This document shows positions 16,206 to 25,147 of a DNA stretch of 62,641 nt, one piece after another; the stretch's first letter is position 1; each line of letters starts with the position of its first letter. The position numbers were made by a program, and so were the translations under genes. This DNA is from Rhodospirillales bacterium (GTDB lineage: Bacteria > Pseudomonadota > Alphaproteobacteria > Dongiales > Dongiaceae). The stretch lies in the NCBI GenBank assembly GCA_009885795.1, contig VFKA01000058.1:1-62641 (forward strand), read 5' to 3'. The notes below the pieces were generated by a model. The model saw only the letters and a program-made list of their open reading frames with translations. It ran no database searches and was not told the origin of the DNA.

Positions 16206-18026
16206 CTACTCCACCGTGACGCTCTTGGCGAGGTTGCGCGGCTGGTCCACGTCGGTGCCCTTGGCGACGGCGGCGTGATAGGCGAGAAGCTGCACCGGGA
16301 TGGCATAGAGGATGGGGGCGACGAAGGGATCGACCTTCGGGAGTTCGACGCTGGCCCAGGCCTTGGCGCCGAGGCGCGCGATCCCGTCGGCATCGGAAAG
16401 GAACACGACGCGGCCGCCGCGCGCGATCACTTCCTGCACGTTGGAGGCGGTCTTGTCGAACACATCGTCGGTCGGCGCGACGACGATGACCGGGACACCA
16501 TCATCGATGAGGGAGATGGGGCCGTGCTTCATTTCGCCGGCGGCGTAGCCCTCGGCATGAATGTAGGTGATTTCCTTGAGCTTCAACGCGCCTTCGAGCG
16601 CGATGGGATAGGACGACCCGCGTCCGAGAAAGAGCACGTCGCGCGCCTTGGCCACGTTCAAGGCAATGTCGCGGATATGCGCGTCGTGGCCGAGGATCTC
16701 GGCGACGCGGGCCGGCACTTCGAGCAGCGCCGCGGTGAGCGCCCGCTCGCGCGCCTGGTCGATGGCGCCGCGCGCGCGGGCCGCGGCGATCGCGAGGCAC
16801 GCCAGCACTGTCAACTGCGCGGTGAAGGCCTTGGTCGAAGCGACGCCGATCTCCGGGCCCGCCAAGGTGGGCAGGATGGCGTCCGATTCCCGCCCGATCG
16901 TGCTTTCCGGCACGTTGAGGATCGAAATGGCGCGCTGGCCTTGCGACTTCGCGTAGCGCAACGCCGCCAGGGTATCGATGGTCTCGCCGGATTGCGAGAT
17001 GGCGATGACGGCGCCGCCCGCCGGCATGGGCGCGGCGCGGTAGCGGAATTCCGAGGCGATGTCGACCTCGACCGGCAGCCGGGCGATCTGCTCGAACCAG
17101 TACTTGGCGACAACACCGGCATAGTACGCCGTCCCGCAAGCGATCAGCGTCAGCCTAGGGATCTTGGCGAAGTCCAAGGGCAACGGCGGCAGTTCGACGG
17201 TGCGGCGCAACGGGTTCACCAGGCTTCTCAAGGTATCGCCGATGACCGCCGGCTGCTCGCAAATCTCCTTGATCATGAAATGCGGGTGATTGTCCTTGCC
17301 GATGGGCGCGCCGGTGAGCGCGGTGATCTTGATCTCGCGCGTGACCGCGCGGCCGGCGTTCACGATCGATGCGCCGTCCGGGCGCACCACCACCCAATCG
17401 TCCTCTTCCAGGTAGCAGATGCGCTTGGTGAGCGGCGCGAGCGCCAGGGCGTCGGAACCGAGATACATCTCGCCGTCGCCGTAACCGACCGCGAGCGGGC
17501 TGCCGCGGCGCGCGCCGATCATCAGATCCGGCCGGCCGGCGAAGATCACGGCAAGCGCGAAGGCGCCGCGCAAGCGGCCCATCGCCACCGCCATCGCTTC
17601 CTCGGGCGTCTTTTGCGCTTCGAGCAGGCGGGTCAGGAGGTGGACCACGACTTCGGTATCGGTTTCGGTCTCGAAGCGGCGGCCCTCGCGCTCGAGTTCG
17701 CCGCGAAGCTCCTGGAAATTCTCGATGATGCCGTTATGGACGACGGCAACGCGATCCGTCGCATGGGGGTGGGCGTTCTGCTCATTGGGCCGGCCATGCG
17801 TCGCCCAGCGCGTGTGGCCGATGCCGGTGGTGCCGTCGATCGGTTCGCGCGCAAGGAGCGTTTCCAGATTGGCGATCTTGCCCTCGGCGCGCCGGCGGCC
17901 GATGTGGCCGTTGACGAGCGTCGCGATGCCGGCCGAATCGTAGCCCCGATACTCCAGGCGTTTCAGGCCGTCGAGCAGCAGGGGAGCGACTTTCGCCTTG
18001 CCGAGAATGCCGATGATTCCGCACAT
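16206..18026 (-). CDS. glmS: glutamine-fructose-6-phosphate aminotransferase (isomerising)
   Basis: The 606-residue enzyme makes glucosamine 6-phosphate from fructose 6-phosphate and glutamine. It has the N-terminal nucleophile Cys2 (MCGIIGILG), the glutaminase motifs GIGHTRWATHG and HNGIIENF, then two SIS domains (about 280-420 and 455-590) with SQSGETIDT, and the C-terminal AKSVTVE. It starts 4 nt after the stop of glmU, forming a glmU-glmS operon for UDP-GlcNAc supply to peptidoglycan and lipid A. No glmS ribozyme is possible in the 4-nt junction. Confidence 0.96.
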   Translation of the reverse strand: MCGIIGILGKAKVAPLLLDGLKRLEYRGYDSAGIATLVNGHIGRRRAEGKIANLETLLAREPIDGTTGIGHTRWATHGRPNEQNAHPHATDRVAVVHNGIIENFQELRGELEREGRRFETETDTEVVVHLLTRLLEAQKTPEEAMAVAMGRLRGAFALAVIFAGRPDLMIGARRGSPLAVGYGDGEMYLGSDALALAPLTKRICYLEEDDWVVVRPDGASIVNAGRAVTREIKITALTGAPIGKDNHPHFMIKEICEQPAVIGDTLRSLVNPLRRTVELPPLPLDFAKIPRLTLIACGTAYYAGVVAKYWFEQIARLPVEVDIASEFRYRAAPMPAGGAVIAISQSGETIDTLAALRYAKSQGQRAISILNVPESTIGRESDAILPTLAGPEIGVASTKAFTAQLTVLACLAIAAARARGAIDQARERALTAALLEVPARVAEILGHDAHIRDIALNVAKARDVLFLGRGSSYPIALEGALKLKEITYIHAEGYAAGEMKHGPISLIDDGVPVIVVAPTDDVFDKTASNVQEVIARGGRVVFLSDADGIARLGAKAWASVELPKVDPFVAPILYAIPVQLLAYHAAVAKGTDVDQPRNLAKSVTVE

Positions 18027-18030
18027 GCCA

Positions 18031-19395
18031 TCAGTCCTTTTTCGACTGGTTTTTCGCGGCGTGCTCCGCTTTTTTCAATTCGCGGTAGGAACGGGCGGCG
18101 CCGGGCCGCTCGCTCTGCTGGCCGCGCGCGACCGCGATCGAATCGGCGGCGACGTCCTTCGTGATGACGCTGCCGGCGCCGACGATGGCGCCCTCGCCGA
18201 TGCGCACGGGTGCCACCAAGGCGCTGTTCGAGCCGATGAAGGCCCTGGCGCCGATCTCGGTCCGCGCCTTGCCGATCCCATCGTAATTGCAGGTGATGGT
18301 CCCGGCGCCGATGTTGGCGCCCTCGCCCACCGACGCATCGCCAAGATAGCTAAGATGGTTGGCCTTGGCGCCGACGCCAAGGACCGTATTCTTCGCCTCG
18401 ACGAAATTGCCGATCCGCGCCCGTGGACCCACGATCGTGCCGGGACGCAGGCGAGCGAAGGGGCCGATGACCGCGCCGGCCTCGATCCTGGCACCTTCGA
18501 GGTGCGAGAAGGCGCGGATCGCCGCCCCCTCGCCCACCGTGACACCGGGGCCGAAGAAGACGTTGGGTTCGACGATCACGTCCCGCGCCAGGACCGTGTC
18601 GAAACTGAACTGCACCGAATTCGGGTCGATGAGCGTAGCGCCCGCCGCCATCGCCTGGGCGCGCAGCCGAGTTTGCATCGCCGCCTCGACGGCGGCTAGC
18701 TCGGCGCGGCTGTTGACGCCCAGAAGCTCCGCCGCTGGCGCCTCGACATAGGCGCATCCGAGCCCGCGCGAGCGCGCGATCGCGACGACATCGGTGAGAT
18801 AGTATTCTCCCTTGGCATTGTCGGCGCGGACAGCGGCCAGAAGTTCGAACAACAGGCGGCCATCGGCAACCATGACGCCGCCATTGACCAGCCGGATCGC
18901 GCGCTGCACTTCCGAGGCATCGGCGAACTCGACGATGCCATCGAGCCTGTCGCCGGGGCCGGTGACCAGGCGGCCGTACTGGGCGGGGTCGCCGGGGCGC
19001 ATGGCGAGCGCGACGACAGCCGGGCGGTCGGAAGCCTGGCGCCGGGCCAAGAGGCGCTCCAGGGTCTGACGCGACACGAGCGGTGTGTCGCCATAGAGGA
19101 CCAGGACATCGCCGCCGCCGCCGCCGAGTGCCTCCCGCGCCGCCTGCACCGCATGACCGGTTCCAGATTGCGTATCCTGCACCGCCGTCCGGCACGGCGC
19201 CACGCGGCGCGTCACCTCCGCCATGTCGGGGGCCACCACGACGACGACGGGATCGCACCTTAGCGGAGTCACGCCGGCGACGACATGCTCGATCAGCGAG
19301 CGGCCGGCAACGCGATGCAGAACCTTCGGCATCGACGAGACGAGGCGCGTCCCGCGCCCGGCGGCTAGGATGACGGCGGCGATGGCGGAGGGCAT
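18031..19395 (-). CDS. glmU: bifunctional GlmU: GlcN-1-P acetyltransferase / GlcNAc-1-P uridylyltransferase
   Basis: The 454-residue protein has an N-terminal nucleotidyltransferase domain with VILAAGRGTRL and KVLHRVAGR (residues 8-30) and YGDTPLV. A left-handed beta-helix acetyltransferase domain (about 255-430) follows, with hexapeptide repeats and the catalytic-region NHLSYLGD and IGAGTITCNYDG. It makes UDP-GlcNAc from the product of GlmS after GlmM. It is the first gene of the glmU-glmS pair. A Lys-rich tail ends the protein. Confidence 0.95.
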   Translation of the reverse strand: MPSAIAAVILAAGRGTRLVSSMPKVLHRVAGRSLIEHVVAGVTPLRCDPVVVVVAPDMAEVTRRVAPCRTAVQDTQSGTGHAVQAAREALGGGGGDVLVLYGDTPLVSRQTLERLLARRQASDRPAVVALAMRPGDPAQYGRLVTGPGDRLDGIVEFADASEVQRAIRLVNGGVMVADGRLLFELLAAVRADNAKGEYYLTDVVAIARSRGLGCAYVEAPAAELLGVNSRAELAAVEAAMQTRLRAQAMAAGATLIDPNSVQFSFDTVLARDVIVEPNVFFGPGVTVGEGAAIRAFSHLEGARIEAGAVIGPFARLRPGTIVGPRARIGNFVEAKNTVLGVGAKANHLSYLGDASVGEGANIGAGTITCNYDGIGKARTEIGARAFIGSNSALVAPVRIGEGAIVGAGSVITKDVAADSIAVARGQQSERPGAARSYRELKKAEHAAKNQSKKD

Positions 19396-19514
19396 GGCGG
19401 TCTAGCGCCCCTTTAGTGCGAGATTCCGACAATTTCGTGGCCGGTGAGCCACACTGTATATTGCCAAATTATGGTTAACAGAAGGCCACTAACGGGCCAA
19501 CCGGCCAAGGCGCC

Positions 19515-20309
19515 CTATGGGCGGACGGCGACGAGTTCCAGCTGAAGGTTGCCAAGGCCGCTCTGGCTTGTGACCCGCACGGGCACGGGCGGGAACCCCT
19601 TTCGGACCGTCGCCAGCCATAGTTCGGCGGCCCTCGGGATGAGGCCGGTTTGAACCTCCTTGGCGGAGAATCCGTCGCCGAGATCGACCCGCACCAAGCA
19701 CGACGTCGCCGAGCCTTCGTAATAGGAGGTCACGGTTCGTTCGATGACGTCGGGCCCGTTACCGGTCAGCACGAGGTCGAACCGCCGGAAGCCGTCGAAG
19801 ACCGGCACGGCGCCGCCGCAGGTGCCGGCCTTGGCGGCGCCGACGATGACGGCGACGACGGCGCTGGCCGGATCGAGGGCATGATGGCCAAGCCCTTTCG
19901 CCGCGGCCTGCTGGCTCTGGCGATCGGGGGGCTCGCTGGTCACGACGACACGGCCGTCCTGGCCATAGAGGAACGCGATGACCTGGCGGGATTTCAACAG
20001 GCTGGCATCGCTGCGGTAGCGCGCGGGCTGAAGCCCTCTGGCGTGGGCGCGGCCTTGCGCGAGGACGCTGGCCGTGAAGGGAAACAGCTTGGCGATCGTG
20101 CCGATCGTGGTGGCATCGGCGGTGATCCGATAGGGCCCGCCCGCCTCGTCCAACTCCAGTCCGACCGTCAGGCGAAGAACCTCGGCATAACCGAGCGTGC
20201 CGACATAGTCGAGTTGCAGGATCGCCGCCGCCTGCGACGGGCCGGCACCGAGGCACAGCGCGGAGAAGATGGCGCCGAGCAGGCGGATGGCGGATACGCG
20301 AATCATCAT
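19515..20309 (-). CDS. DUF3108-like exported protein
   Basis: The 264-residue product starts with a signal peptide (MMIRVSAIRLLGAIFSALC, cleavage near GPSQA-A) and continues as a beta-rich domain of the DUF3108 type, with YVGTLGYAEVLRL near the mature N-terminus and paired cysteines (CGGAVPVFDG and SCLVRVDLG). The longer open frame runs into the tRNA-Val gene, so the start must lie at or below 20348. The ATG pair at 20309/20306 was chosen because it gives a clean signal peptide. Function is unknown. Confidence 0.7.
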   Translation of the reverse strand: MMIRVSAIRLLGAIFSALCLGAGPSQAAAILQLDYVGTLGYAEVLRLTVGLELDEAGGPYRITADATTIGTIAKLFPFTASVLAQGRAHARGLQPARYRSDASLLKSRQVIAFLYGQDGRVVVTSEPPDRQSQQAAAKGLGHHALDPASAVVAVIVGAAKAGTCGGAVPVFDGFRRFDLVLTGNGPDVIERTVTSYYEGSATSCLVRVDLGDGFSAKEVQTGLIPRAAELWLATVRKGFPPVPVRVTSQSGLGNLQLELVAVRP

Positions 20310-20404
20310 GGCCACAATGAACGCAAGTCGCAGCGTTGCCAAGGCCATGCCGAACGGGCCACACAATTGACAGCCTTGGGATGCCGGCCTATCACCCGCT
20401 GCAC

Positions 20405-20479
20405 GGGCGCGTAGCTCAGCGGGAGAGCACACCCTTCACACGGGTGGGGTCACAGGTTCAATCCCTGTCGCGCCCACCA
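20405..20479 (+). tRNA. tRNA-Val (CAC)
   Basis: GGGCGCG pairs with CGCGCCC as the acceptor stem. The D-arm is GCTC...GAGC. The anticodon stem CACCC/GGGTG encloses the loop TTCACAC, so the anticodon is CAC. The T-arm is ACAGG-TTCAATC-CCTGT and CCA is encoded. The 75-nt gene is followed by a short gap and the toxin-antitoxin pair. Confidence 0.96.
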
Positions 20480-20603
20480 TTGCAGCCCCTAGAATCCGTG
20501 CAGTCGGCGCCCGGCGGTTTCGGGGCTTGACGGCGCACCACGGCCCGGCGTGACTTGCCATGCTCCGAATGATTTTCAGAAGCGAGTTGCTCTCCTTGCC
20601 ACG

Positions 20604-20873
20604 CTACCGCCGTTTGCGTCTGGCTTCGGGAAACTCATCGCCCTTCATCGGCTGCCGGCCGACACCCGCCCGCTTGAGGATGCCGAGCGCTTTGGGAATG
20701 GCGGCGCGGGCGGCGCGTTCCGCGATATAACCCTGGGTGCGCAAGGCCGAGAGTTTCTCCGCCACCGCGATATTGATGAACTGATTGAGCGCGACGCCCT
20801 CCTCCTCGGCCAGCTTGCGCGCCTCATCGAGAAGCGACGGCTGGAGCCGCAGCGCGAAATTGCTTTTCCTCAT
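20604..20873 (-). CDS. ribbon-helix-helix-type antitoxin
   Basis: The 89-residue basic protein has a short beta-strand (SNFALRLQPSL) followed by two helices, as in HicB/CopG-type RHH antitoxins, and a Lys/Arg-rich tail. The LALNQFINIAVAEKL-like segment (here VALNQFINIAVAEKL) is typical of antitoxins paired with PIN toxins. Its ATG overlaps the TGA of the toxin gene as ATGA, so the toxin is encoded first. Confidence 0.78.
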   Translation of the reverse strand: MRKSNFALRLQPSLLDEARKLAEEEGVALNQFINIAVAEKLSALRTQGYIAERAARAAIPKALGILKRAGVGRQPMKGDEFPEARRKRR

Positions 20874-21304
20874 GATCTCTTCTCCAATCTCTTTACCGCT
20901 TCACTCGGCGACAAAATCGGAATTCCGAATTGTTCGACCGCGGTGTCGAAGTCACGCCGGTTGAACGTGACGATCCCGTCCGCCCGGCCATTAACCGCCG
21001 CCTCTAGCACCATGTCGTCGTCCGCGTCCGCCAAGGTGGGCCGCCAGAGGAAGGCCACCCTCACCGGTTCCGCCACCGCCGCGACCGCATCCAGCAACAC
21101 GCCGACATCCGCCGCCGACAAACCTGCCGCCGTGAGATGCCCGGGCCGCGTCATGACCGCTTCGTACTCGATCAGCAGCGGAACGGTCACTAGGAGCGTC
21201 AGACCGAGCCGCTGTTCGAGGGCTGCACGAAGCAACCACCGTGAGGCCCCCGCGTCGCTGCGGATCGCCGCCACCATGGCAGCCGTATCGAGCACCAATC
21301 TCAT
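20870..21304 (-). CDS. PIN-domain toxin
   Basis: The 144-residue protein is a PIN-fold RNase-like toxin. The first acidic residue lies in MRLVLDTAAMVAAIRS, the central Glu in LLIEYEAVMTRPGHL, and the acidic pair in DADDDMVLEAAVNG and IVTFNRRDF. It is the upstream gene of a toxin-first TA operon with the RHH protein. No Shine-Dalgarno sequence precedes the ATG. A -10 hexamer ends 6 nt before it, so the mRNA may be leaderless. Confidence 0.82.
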   Translation of the reverse strand: MRLVLDTAAMVAAIRSDAGASRWLLRAALEQRLGLTLLVTVPLLIEYEAVMTRPGHLTAAGLSAADVGVLLDAVAAVAEPVRVAFLWRPTLADADDDMVLEAAVNGRADGIVTFNRRDFDTAVEQFGIPILSPSEAVKRLEKRS

Positions 21305-21310
21305 GATCAG

Positions 21311-21340
21311 TGTATATGATATTGCGTGCAATATTGCAAT
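21311..21340 (-). promoter_or_regulatory. TA operon promoter with operator palindrome
   Basis: On the minus strand TTGCAA (21334-21339) and TATACA (21311-21316) are 17 bp apart. The spacer and -35 region hold ATTGC-GT-GCAAT and the overlapping palindrome GCAATATTGC. The ATG lies 6 nt beyond the -10 box. RHH antitoxins commonly repress their own operon through such inverted repeats (family knowledge). Confidence 0.55.
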
Positions 21341-21523
21341 TGGCGACTGCGAAGGCTGGCGAATTCCTGTGGTCCCGCATGGCGTCGAACAAAGAACCGC
21401 ATGGGACCGCCCCGGGACCCCCCCACAAGCGTATGCGGCACTATGCACGAGCTGGCGTATTCACCTGACAAAAAGCACCCGCAAGGGTACTTTGTATCTG
21501 GATCGGACCACTGGAGAGCGCCC

Positions 21524-22321
21524 ATGATCAAGATCGCCGAGTCGGACCTACTGGCGGCGGTCATGGCTATCGCGCACAAGGCCGGCGAGGCCATCATGGT
21601 GCATTACCATGACATGCCCAAGGCCAGGCTCAAGGCCGATTCCAGCCCGGTGACCGCGGCCGACGAGGAAGCGGAGAGCATCATCGTCGAGGGTCTGTCA
21701 CGGCTGACACCGGACATTCCGATCATCTCCGAGGAAGCGGCGGCCGCCGGCGCGGCCCCAGCCATCGGCGCCCCCTCGGACCGCTCGCGGCGGTTCTGGC
21801 TGGTCGATCCGCTCGATGGCACGAAGGAGTTCCTCACCGGCAGCGATGAGTTCACGGTCAACATCGCGCTGATCGAAGGCGACAGGCCCGTGCTTGGCGT
21901 GCTTCACGTTCCAGCGCTCGGCACGACCTACGCGGCCGATGGTCCCGGCCGGGCCTTCCATTGGCACAAGGGCGAGGAGCGCGCCATCTCGGCGCGCGTT
22001 CCGCCGCCGGACGGGGTGATCGTGCTGTCCAGCCGATCGCACGGCGATAGCGAAGCCTTGAACATGTATCTTGCCGATCATGAAGTCTTGGATCGGCGCA
22101 TCGCCGGCAGCGCCCTCAAGTTCGGCCTGCTCGCCGAGGGCGTCGCCGACCTCTATCCGCGGCTTGGGCGGACGATGGAATGGGACACCGCGGCTGGACA
22201 CGCCGTGCTCGCCGCCGCCGGCGGCGGAGTATCGACGCTCGACGAGCGCGAGCTGGCCTACGGCAAACCGGGATTCGAGAACCCACATTTCATCGCGCGC
22301 GGCAGACCGCGCGCGACGTGA
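21524..22321 (+). CDS. cysQ: 3'(2'),5'-bisphosphate nucleotidase CysQ
   Basis: The 265-residue inositol-monophosphatase-fold enzyme hydrolyses PAP, the by-product of sulfate assimilation. Metal-binding motifs are SEEAA, DPLDGTKEFL (near residue 90) and the C-terminal WDTAAGHAVL. GGAG lies upstream of the ATG at 21524; the longer frame upstream has no support. No cys genes are adjacent. Confidence 0.9.
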   Translation: MIKIAESDLLAAVMAIAHKAGEAIMVHYHDMPKARLKADSSPVTAADEEAESIIVEGLSRLTPDIPIISEEAAAAGAAPAIGAPSDRSRRFWLVDPLDGTKEFLTGSDEFTVNIALIEGDRPVLGVLHVPALGTTYAADGPGRAFHWHKGEERAISARVPPPDGVIVLSSRSHGDSEALNMYLADHEVLDRRIAGSALKFGLLAEGVADLYPRLGRTMEWDTAAGHAVLAAAGGGVSTLDERELAYGKPGFENPHFIARGRPRAT

Positions 22322-22474
22322 TGTCGCGGTTGACCGAAGCACCGCCACGGGAGCAGACTATGTTTGCTGTGGCCGCGATGCGGTCACTCATTAGCCGCCG
22401 CAAATCATTGTGGCGACTTTGGTTCGATGTCACGACCGTAGGTGATTCGAACCATGGAACGAAGCCGTTCATGG

Positions 22475-22499
22475 GGAGCCGCCCACCGTTGGCGGCTCC
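22475..22499 (+). other. stem-loop upstream of tsaC
   Basis: GGAGCCGCC and GGCGGCTCC form a perfect 9-bp stem around a 7-nt loop, 15 nt before the tsaC start codon. No T-tract follows. It may end cysQ transcription or shield the tsaC leader. About 150 bp upstream of it (22322-22470) hold nothing I can recognise. Confidence 0.5.
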
Positions 22500-22514
22500 T
22501 CGGCGTTCTAGAGC

Positions 22515-23468
22515 ATGATCCTGGAGCCGATTCCGGCGAACATCGATGCCGCGGCCAGCGCATTGCGCGCCGGCCGGCTCGTCGCCTTTCCGACCGAGAC
22601 CGTTTATGGCCTCGGCGCCGATGCCGGCAATGACCTTGCGGTCGCCGCCATCTTCGCCGCCAAGAACCGCCCGCGCTTCAATCCGCTGATCGTCCATGTC
22701 ACCGATATCGATGCCGCCCGGGAGTTGGTGACGTTCGACTCCGCGGCCGAGCGCCTGGCGGCGCGGTTCTGGCCGGGCGGCCTTACGCTCGTGCTGCCGC
22801 GCCGGAAGGACGCCGGGATTTCGCCGCTGGTCGGCGCCGGTCTCGACACTCTGGCCATTCGAGTGCCGCGCCATGCCGTGGCGCGCTCGCTGCTCGTCGC
22901 GGCCGGGCGGCCGCTGGTGGCACCCAGCGCCAACCGGTCCGGCAAAGTCAGCCCGACCACGGCGGACCATGTCCTGCGGTCCCTCGGCGGCCGTATCGAC
23001 ATGATTCTCGACGGCGGGCGTTGCGAAGTCGGGATCGAGTCCACGGTGATCGATCTCACGGGCACGCGGCCGATTTTGCTGCGTCCGGGCGCGGTTTCGC
23101 TGGAGGATATCGAAACTTGTATCGGCCCGATCGATTGCTCGACCGGGAATGACGAAGCGGCGCCGAAATCGCCGGGGCGACTTGCCGCCCATTACGCGCC
23201 CGAGCTTCCATTGCGCCTCGATGTATTGGAGGCGCGAGCCGGCGAAGCGCTGCTGGCCTTCGGGCCGACGCCGCTGCCCGGCGCCCGTTCCGTCGCGAAT
23301 CTGAGCCCGTCCGGCGACCTGACCGAGGCGGCGGCTAATCTGTTCGGCATGCTCCAAGCACTGGACCAGCCCGGATTCATAGGAATCGCGGTCATGCCAA
23401 TCCCGGAGCGGGGCCTCGGCCGAGCCATCAACGACCGGCTGCGCCGGGCGGCGTCGGGCGGCCGATAG
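22515..23468 (+). CDS. tsaC: L-threonylcarbamoyladenylate synthase
   Basis: The 317-residue protein makes threonylcarbamoyl-AMP for the t6A37 tRNA modification. The YrdC domain (about 8-195) has FPTETVYGLGADA, the KNRPRFNPLIVH motif and SANRSGKVSPTTA. A C-terminal Sua5 domain follows (about 200-317), so it is the long Sua5 form rather than the short TsaC. The ATG at 22515 opens with the expected N-terminus. Confidence 0.93.
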   Translation: MILEPIPANIDAAASALRAGRLVAFPTETVYGLGADAGNDLAVAAIFAAKNRPRFNPLIVHVTDIDAARELVTFDSAAERLAARFWPGGLTLVLPRRKDAGISPLVGAGLDTLAIRVPRHAVARSLLVAAGRPLVAPSANRSGKVSPTTADHVLRSLGGRIDMILDGGRCEVGIESTVIDLTGTRPILLRPGAVSLEDIETCIGPIDCSTGNDEAAPKSPGRLAAHYAPELPLRLDVLEARAGEALLAFGPTPLPGARSVANLSPSGDLTEAAANLFGMLQALDQPGFIGIAVMPIPERGLGRAINDRLRRAASGGR

Positions 23469-23522
23469 ATTTCGCGTGGCACCTTGGCCTTGCGGGATGG
23501 CGCGGGTACTCTTGGCCCCGCC

Positions 23523-24959
23523 ATGGCGACCCCAGCCCCTTCCCAGCCCGCGCTCGACGAGTTCCTGTCGGAGGTCAGGGCCGCCGTCGGGGCGCAAGGG
23601 TGGAGCGACGATCCCGGCGTACTCGGCCCGCACCTTGTCGATTGGCGAGGGCTGTTCCGCGGACGCACGCTACTTCTCGTTCGCCCGCGGACGACCGAGG
23701 AGGTCGCGCGGGTCGTCGGCGCCTGCGCGCGCGCGCGCGTGCCGATCGTGCCGCAGGGCGGCAACACCGGGCTCGTCGGCGGGGCGACGCCGTCGGCCGA
23801 CGGCCACTCGATCCTGCTCAATCTGTCGCGGCTCAATCGTGTCCGCGCCGTCGATCCGCTGAACGACACGATGGCGGTCGAGGCCGGCTGCATTCTTGCC
23901 GACGTCCAGAAGGCCGCCGCCGCCGCCGACCGGCTTTTTCCGCTGAGCCTCGCCGCCGAGGGCAGCTGCCAGATCGGCGGAAATCTCTCGACCAACGCGG
24001 GCGGCATCGCGGTATTGCGCTACGGCAACGCGCGCGCGCTGACGCTCGGTCTCGAGGTCGTGCTGGCCGATGGCCGTGTCTGGGACGGGTTGCGGGCTTT
24101 GCGCAAGGACAACACCGGCTATGACCTGATGCAGATGTTCATCGGCGCCGAGGGGACGCTGGGCGTCATCACCGCGGCGGTGCTGAAGCTTTTCCCCAGG
24201 CCGCGCGAAACGGTGACCGCGCTCGCCGCCGTGGCCGGTCTCGACGCGGCGGTTAGGCTGCTGGCGCGGCTGCGCGGGCAGATCGGCGACAGGATCGCCA
24301 GCTTCGAATTGATGTCGCGCTTCGGCATCGACTTGGCACTTCGTCATGGGCTGGGCGTCGTCGACCCCTTGGCCCAACGATACGAAGACTATGTCCTTGT
24401 CGAGATCGCCGACGCGGCGTCCGAAGGCGGGCTTCGCGCCAGGCTCGAACAAAGCCTCGCCCAGGCGATGGAGGAAGGGGTGGTGCGCGACGCCACGATC
24501 GCCGAGAGCGAGACCCAGGCGCGCCGGCTATGGCACCTGCGCGAGGCGATCGTCGAGGGCCAACGGCTTGAAGGGGCGTCCATCAAGCATGACATCGCGG
24601 TGCCGACCTCGCGCGTGCCGGCCTTCATCGCCCGCGCGCGTGGGCTCGTCGAGGCGGCGAGCCCTGGCGTGCGGGTGCATGCGTTCGGCCATCTCGGCGA
24701 CGGCAACATCCATTTCAATCTGACCATTCCCCTTGGCATGAGCGAGGACGAGTACCGGGCAAAAGAACCGCTTCTGACCCGAATCGTGCATGACGCCGCC
24801 GCCGATTTCGCCGGCAGCATCAGCGCCGAGCACGGCGTGGGGCAATTGCGCCGGGAAGAGATCAAGCGCTATAAGTCGCCGCTGGAACTCGATCTCATGC
24901 GCCGCGTCAAGGCGGCGCTCGACCCCGACAACATCATGAACCCCGGCAAAGTCGTTTGA
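23523..24959 (+). CDS. FAD-linked D-2-hydroxyacid dehydrogenase (D2HGDH/GlcD family)
   Basis: The 478-residue flavoprotein has an N-terminal FAD-binding domain with PQGGNTGLVGG (near residue 80) and SLAAEGSCQIGGNLSTNAGG. The C-terminal oxidase domain carries the metal-binding HAFGHLGDGNIHFN and SAEHGVGQ and ends in DNIMNPGK. It probably oxidises D-2-hydroxyglutarate or D-lactate. The ATG at 23523 is preferred over the upstream frame. It follows tsaC by 54 nt. Confidence 0.88.
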   Translation: MATPAPSQPALDEFLSEVRAAVGAQGWSDDPGVLGPHLVDWRGLFRGRTLLLVRPRTTEEVARVVGACARARVPIVPQGGNTGLVGGATPSADGHSILLNLSRLNRVRAVDPLNDTMAVEAGCILADVQKAAAAADRLFPLSLAAEGSCQIGGNLSTNAGGIAVLRYGNARALTLGLEVVLADGRVWDGLRALRKDNTGYDLMQMFIGAEGTLGVITAAVLKLFPRPRETVTALAAVAGLDAAVRLLARLRGQIGDRIASFELMSRFGIDLALRHGLGVVDPLAQRYEDYVLVEIADAASEGGLRARLEQSLAQAMEEGVVRDATIAESETQARRLWHLREAIVEGQRLEGASIKHDIAVPTSRVPAFIARARGLVEAASPGVRVHAFGHLGDGNIHFNLTIPLGMSEDEYRAKEPLLTRIVHDAAADFAGSISAEHGVGQLRREEIKRYKSPLELDLMRRVKAALDPDNIMNPGKVV

Positions 24960-24990
24960 TGCCGAATCTCGACGCCCAAGACCTATGACC

Positions 24991-25052
24991 CATCCTTCGA
25001 CAGGCTCAGGATGAGGCTTCGAGACGGCCCTACGGGCCTCCTCAGGATGAGG
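24991..25052. repeat. palindromic repeat, family copy 9 with extra half-site
   Basis: CATCCTTCGACAGGCTCAGGATGAGG (24991-25016) is joined to CTTCGAGACGGCCC-TAC-GGGCCTCCTCAGGATGAGG (25017-25052). The first part is itself a hairpin-forming variant. Confidence 0.8.
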
Positions 25053-25058
25053 AATGTA

Positions 25059-25098
25059 CCTCATGCCGAGGAGCCGCGAAACGGCGTCTCGAAGCATG
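25059..25098. repeat. palindromic repeat, family copy 10
   Basis: CCTCATGCCGAGGAGCCGC-GAA-ACGGCGTCTCGAAGCATGG, inverted partner of copy 9. It is close to the start of the acyl-CoA dehydrogenase gene. Confidence 0.8.
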
Positions 25099-25147
25099 GC
25101 GGCTGAGTCAAAGTTTCCGAGACCTGGTAAAATGCGAGGCTGACCCG

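Noticed and set aside
18027-18030. A glmS ribozyme or other leader control before glmS
   Set aside because: Only 4 nt separate glmU from glmS, so there is no room for a leader structure.
16197-18164. A 655-codon plus-strand open frame opposite glmS
   Set aside because: It is a low-complexity antisense shadow of a clear glmS gene with no family features.
22475-22499. Rho-independent terminator after cysQ
   Set aside because: The stem is strong but no T-tract follows, so it is recorded only as a stem-loop.
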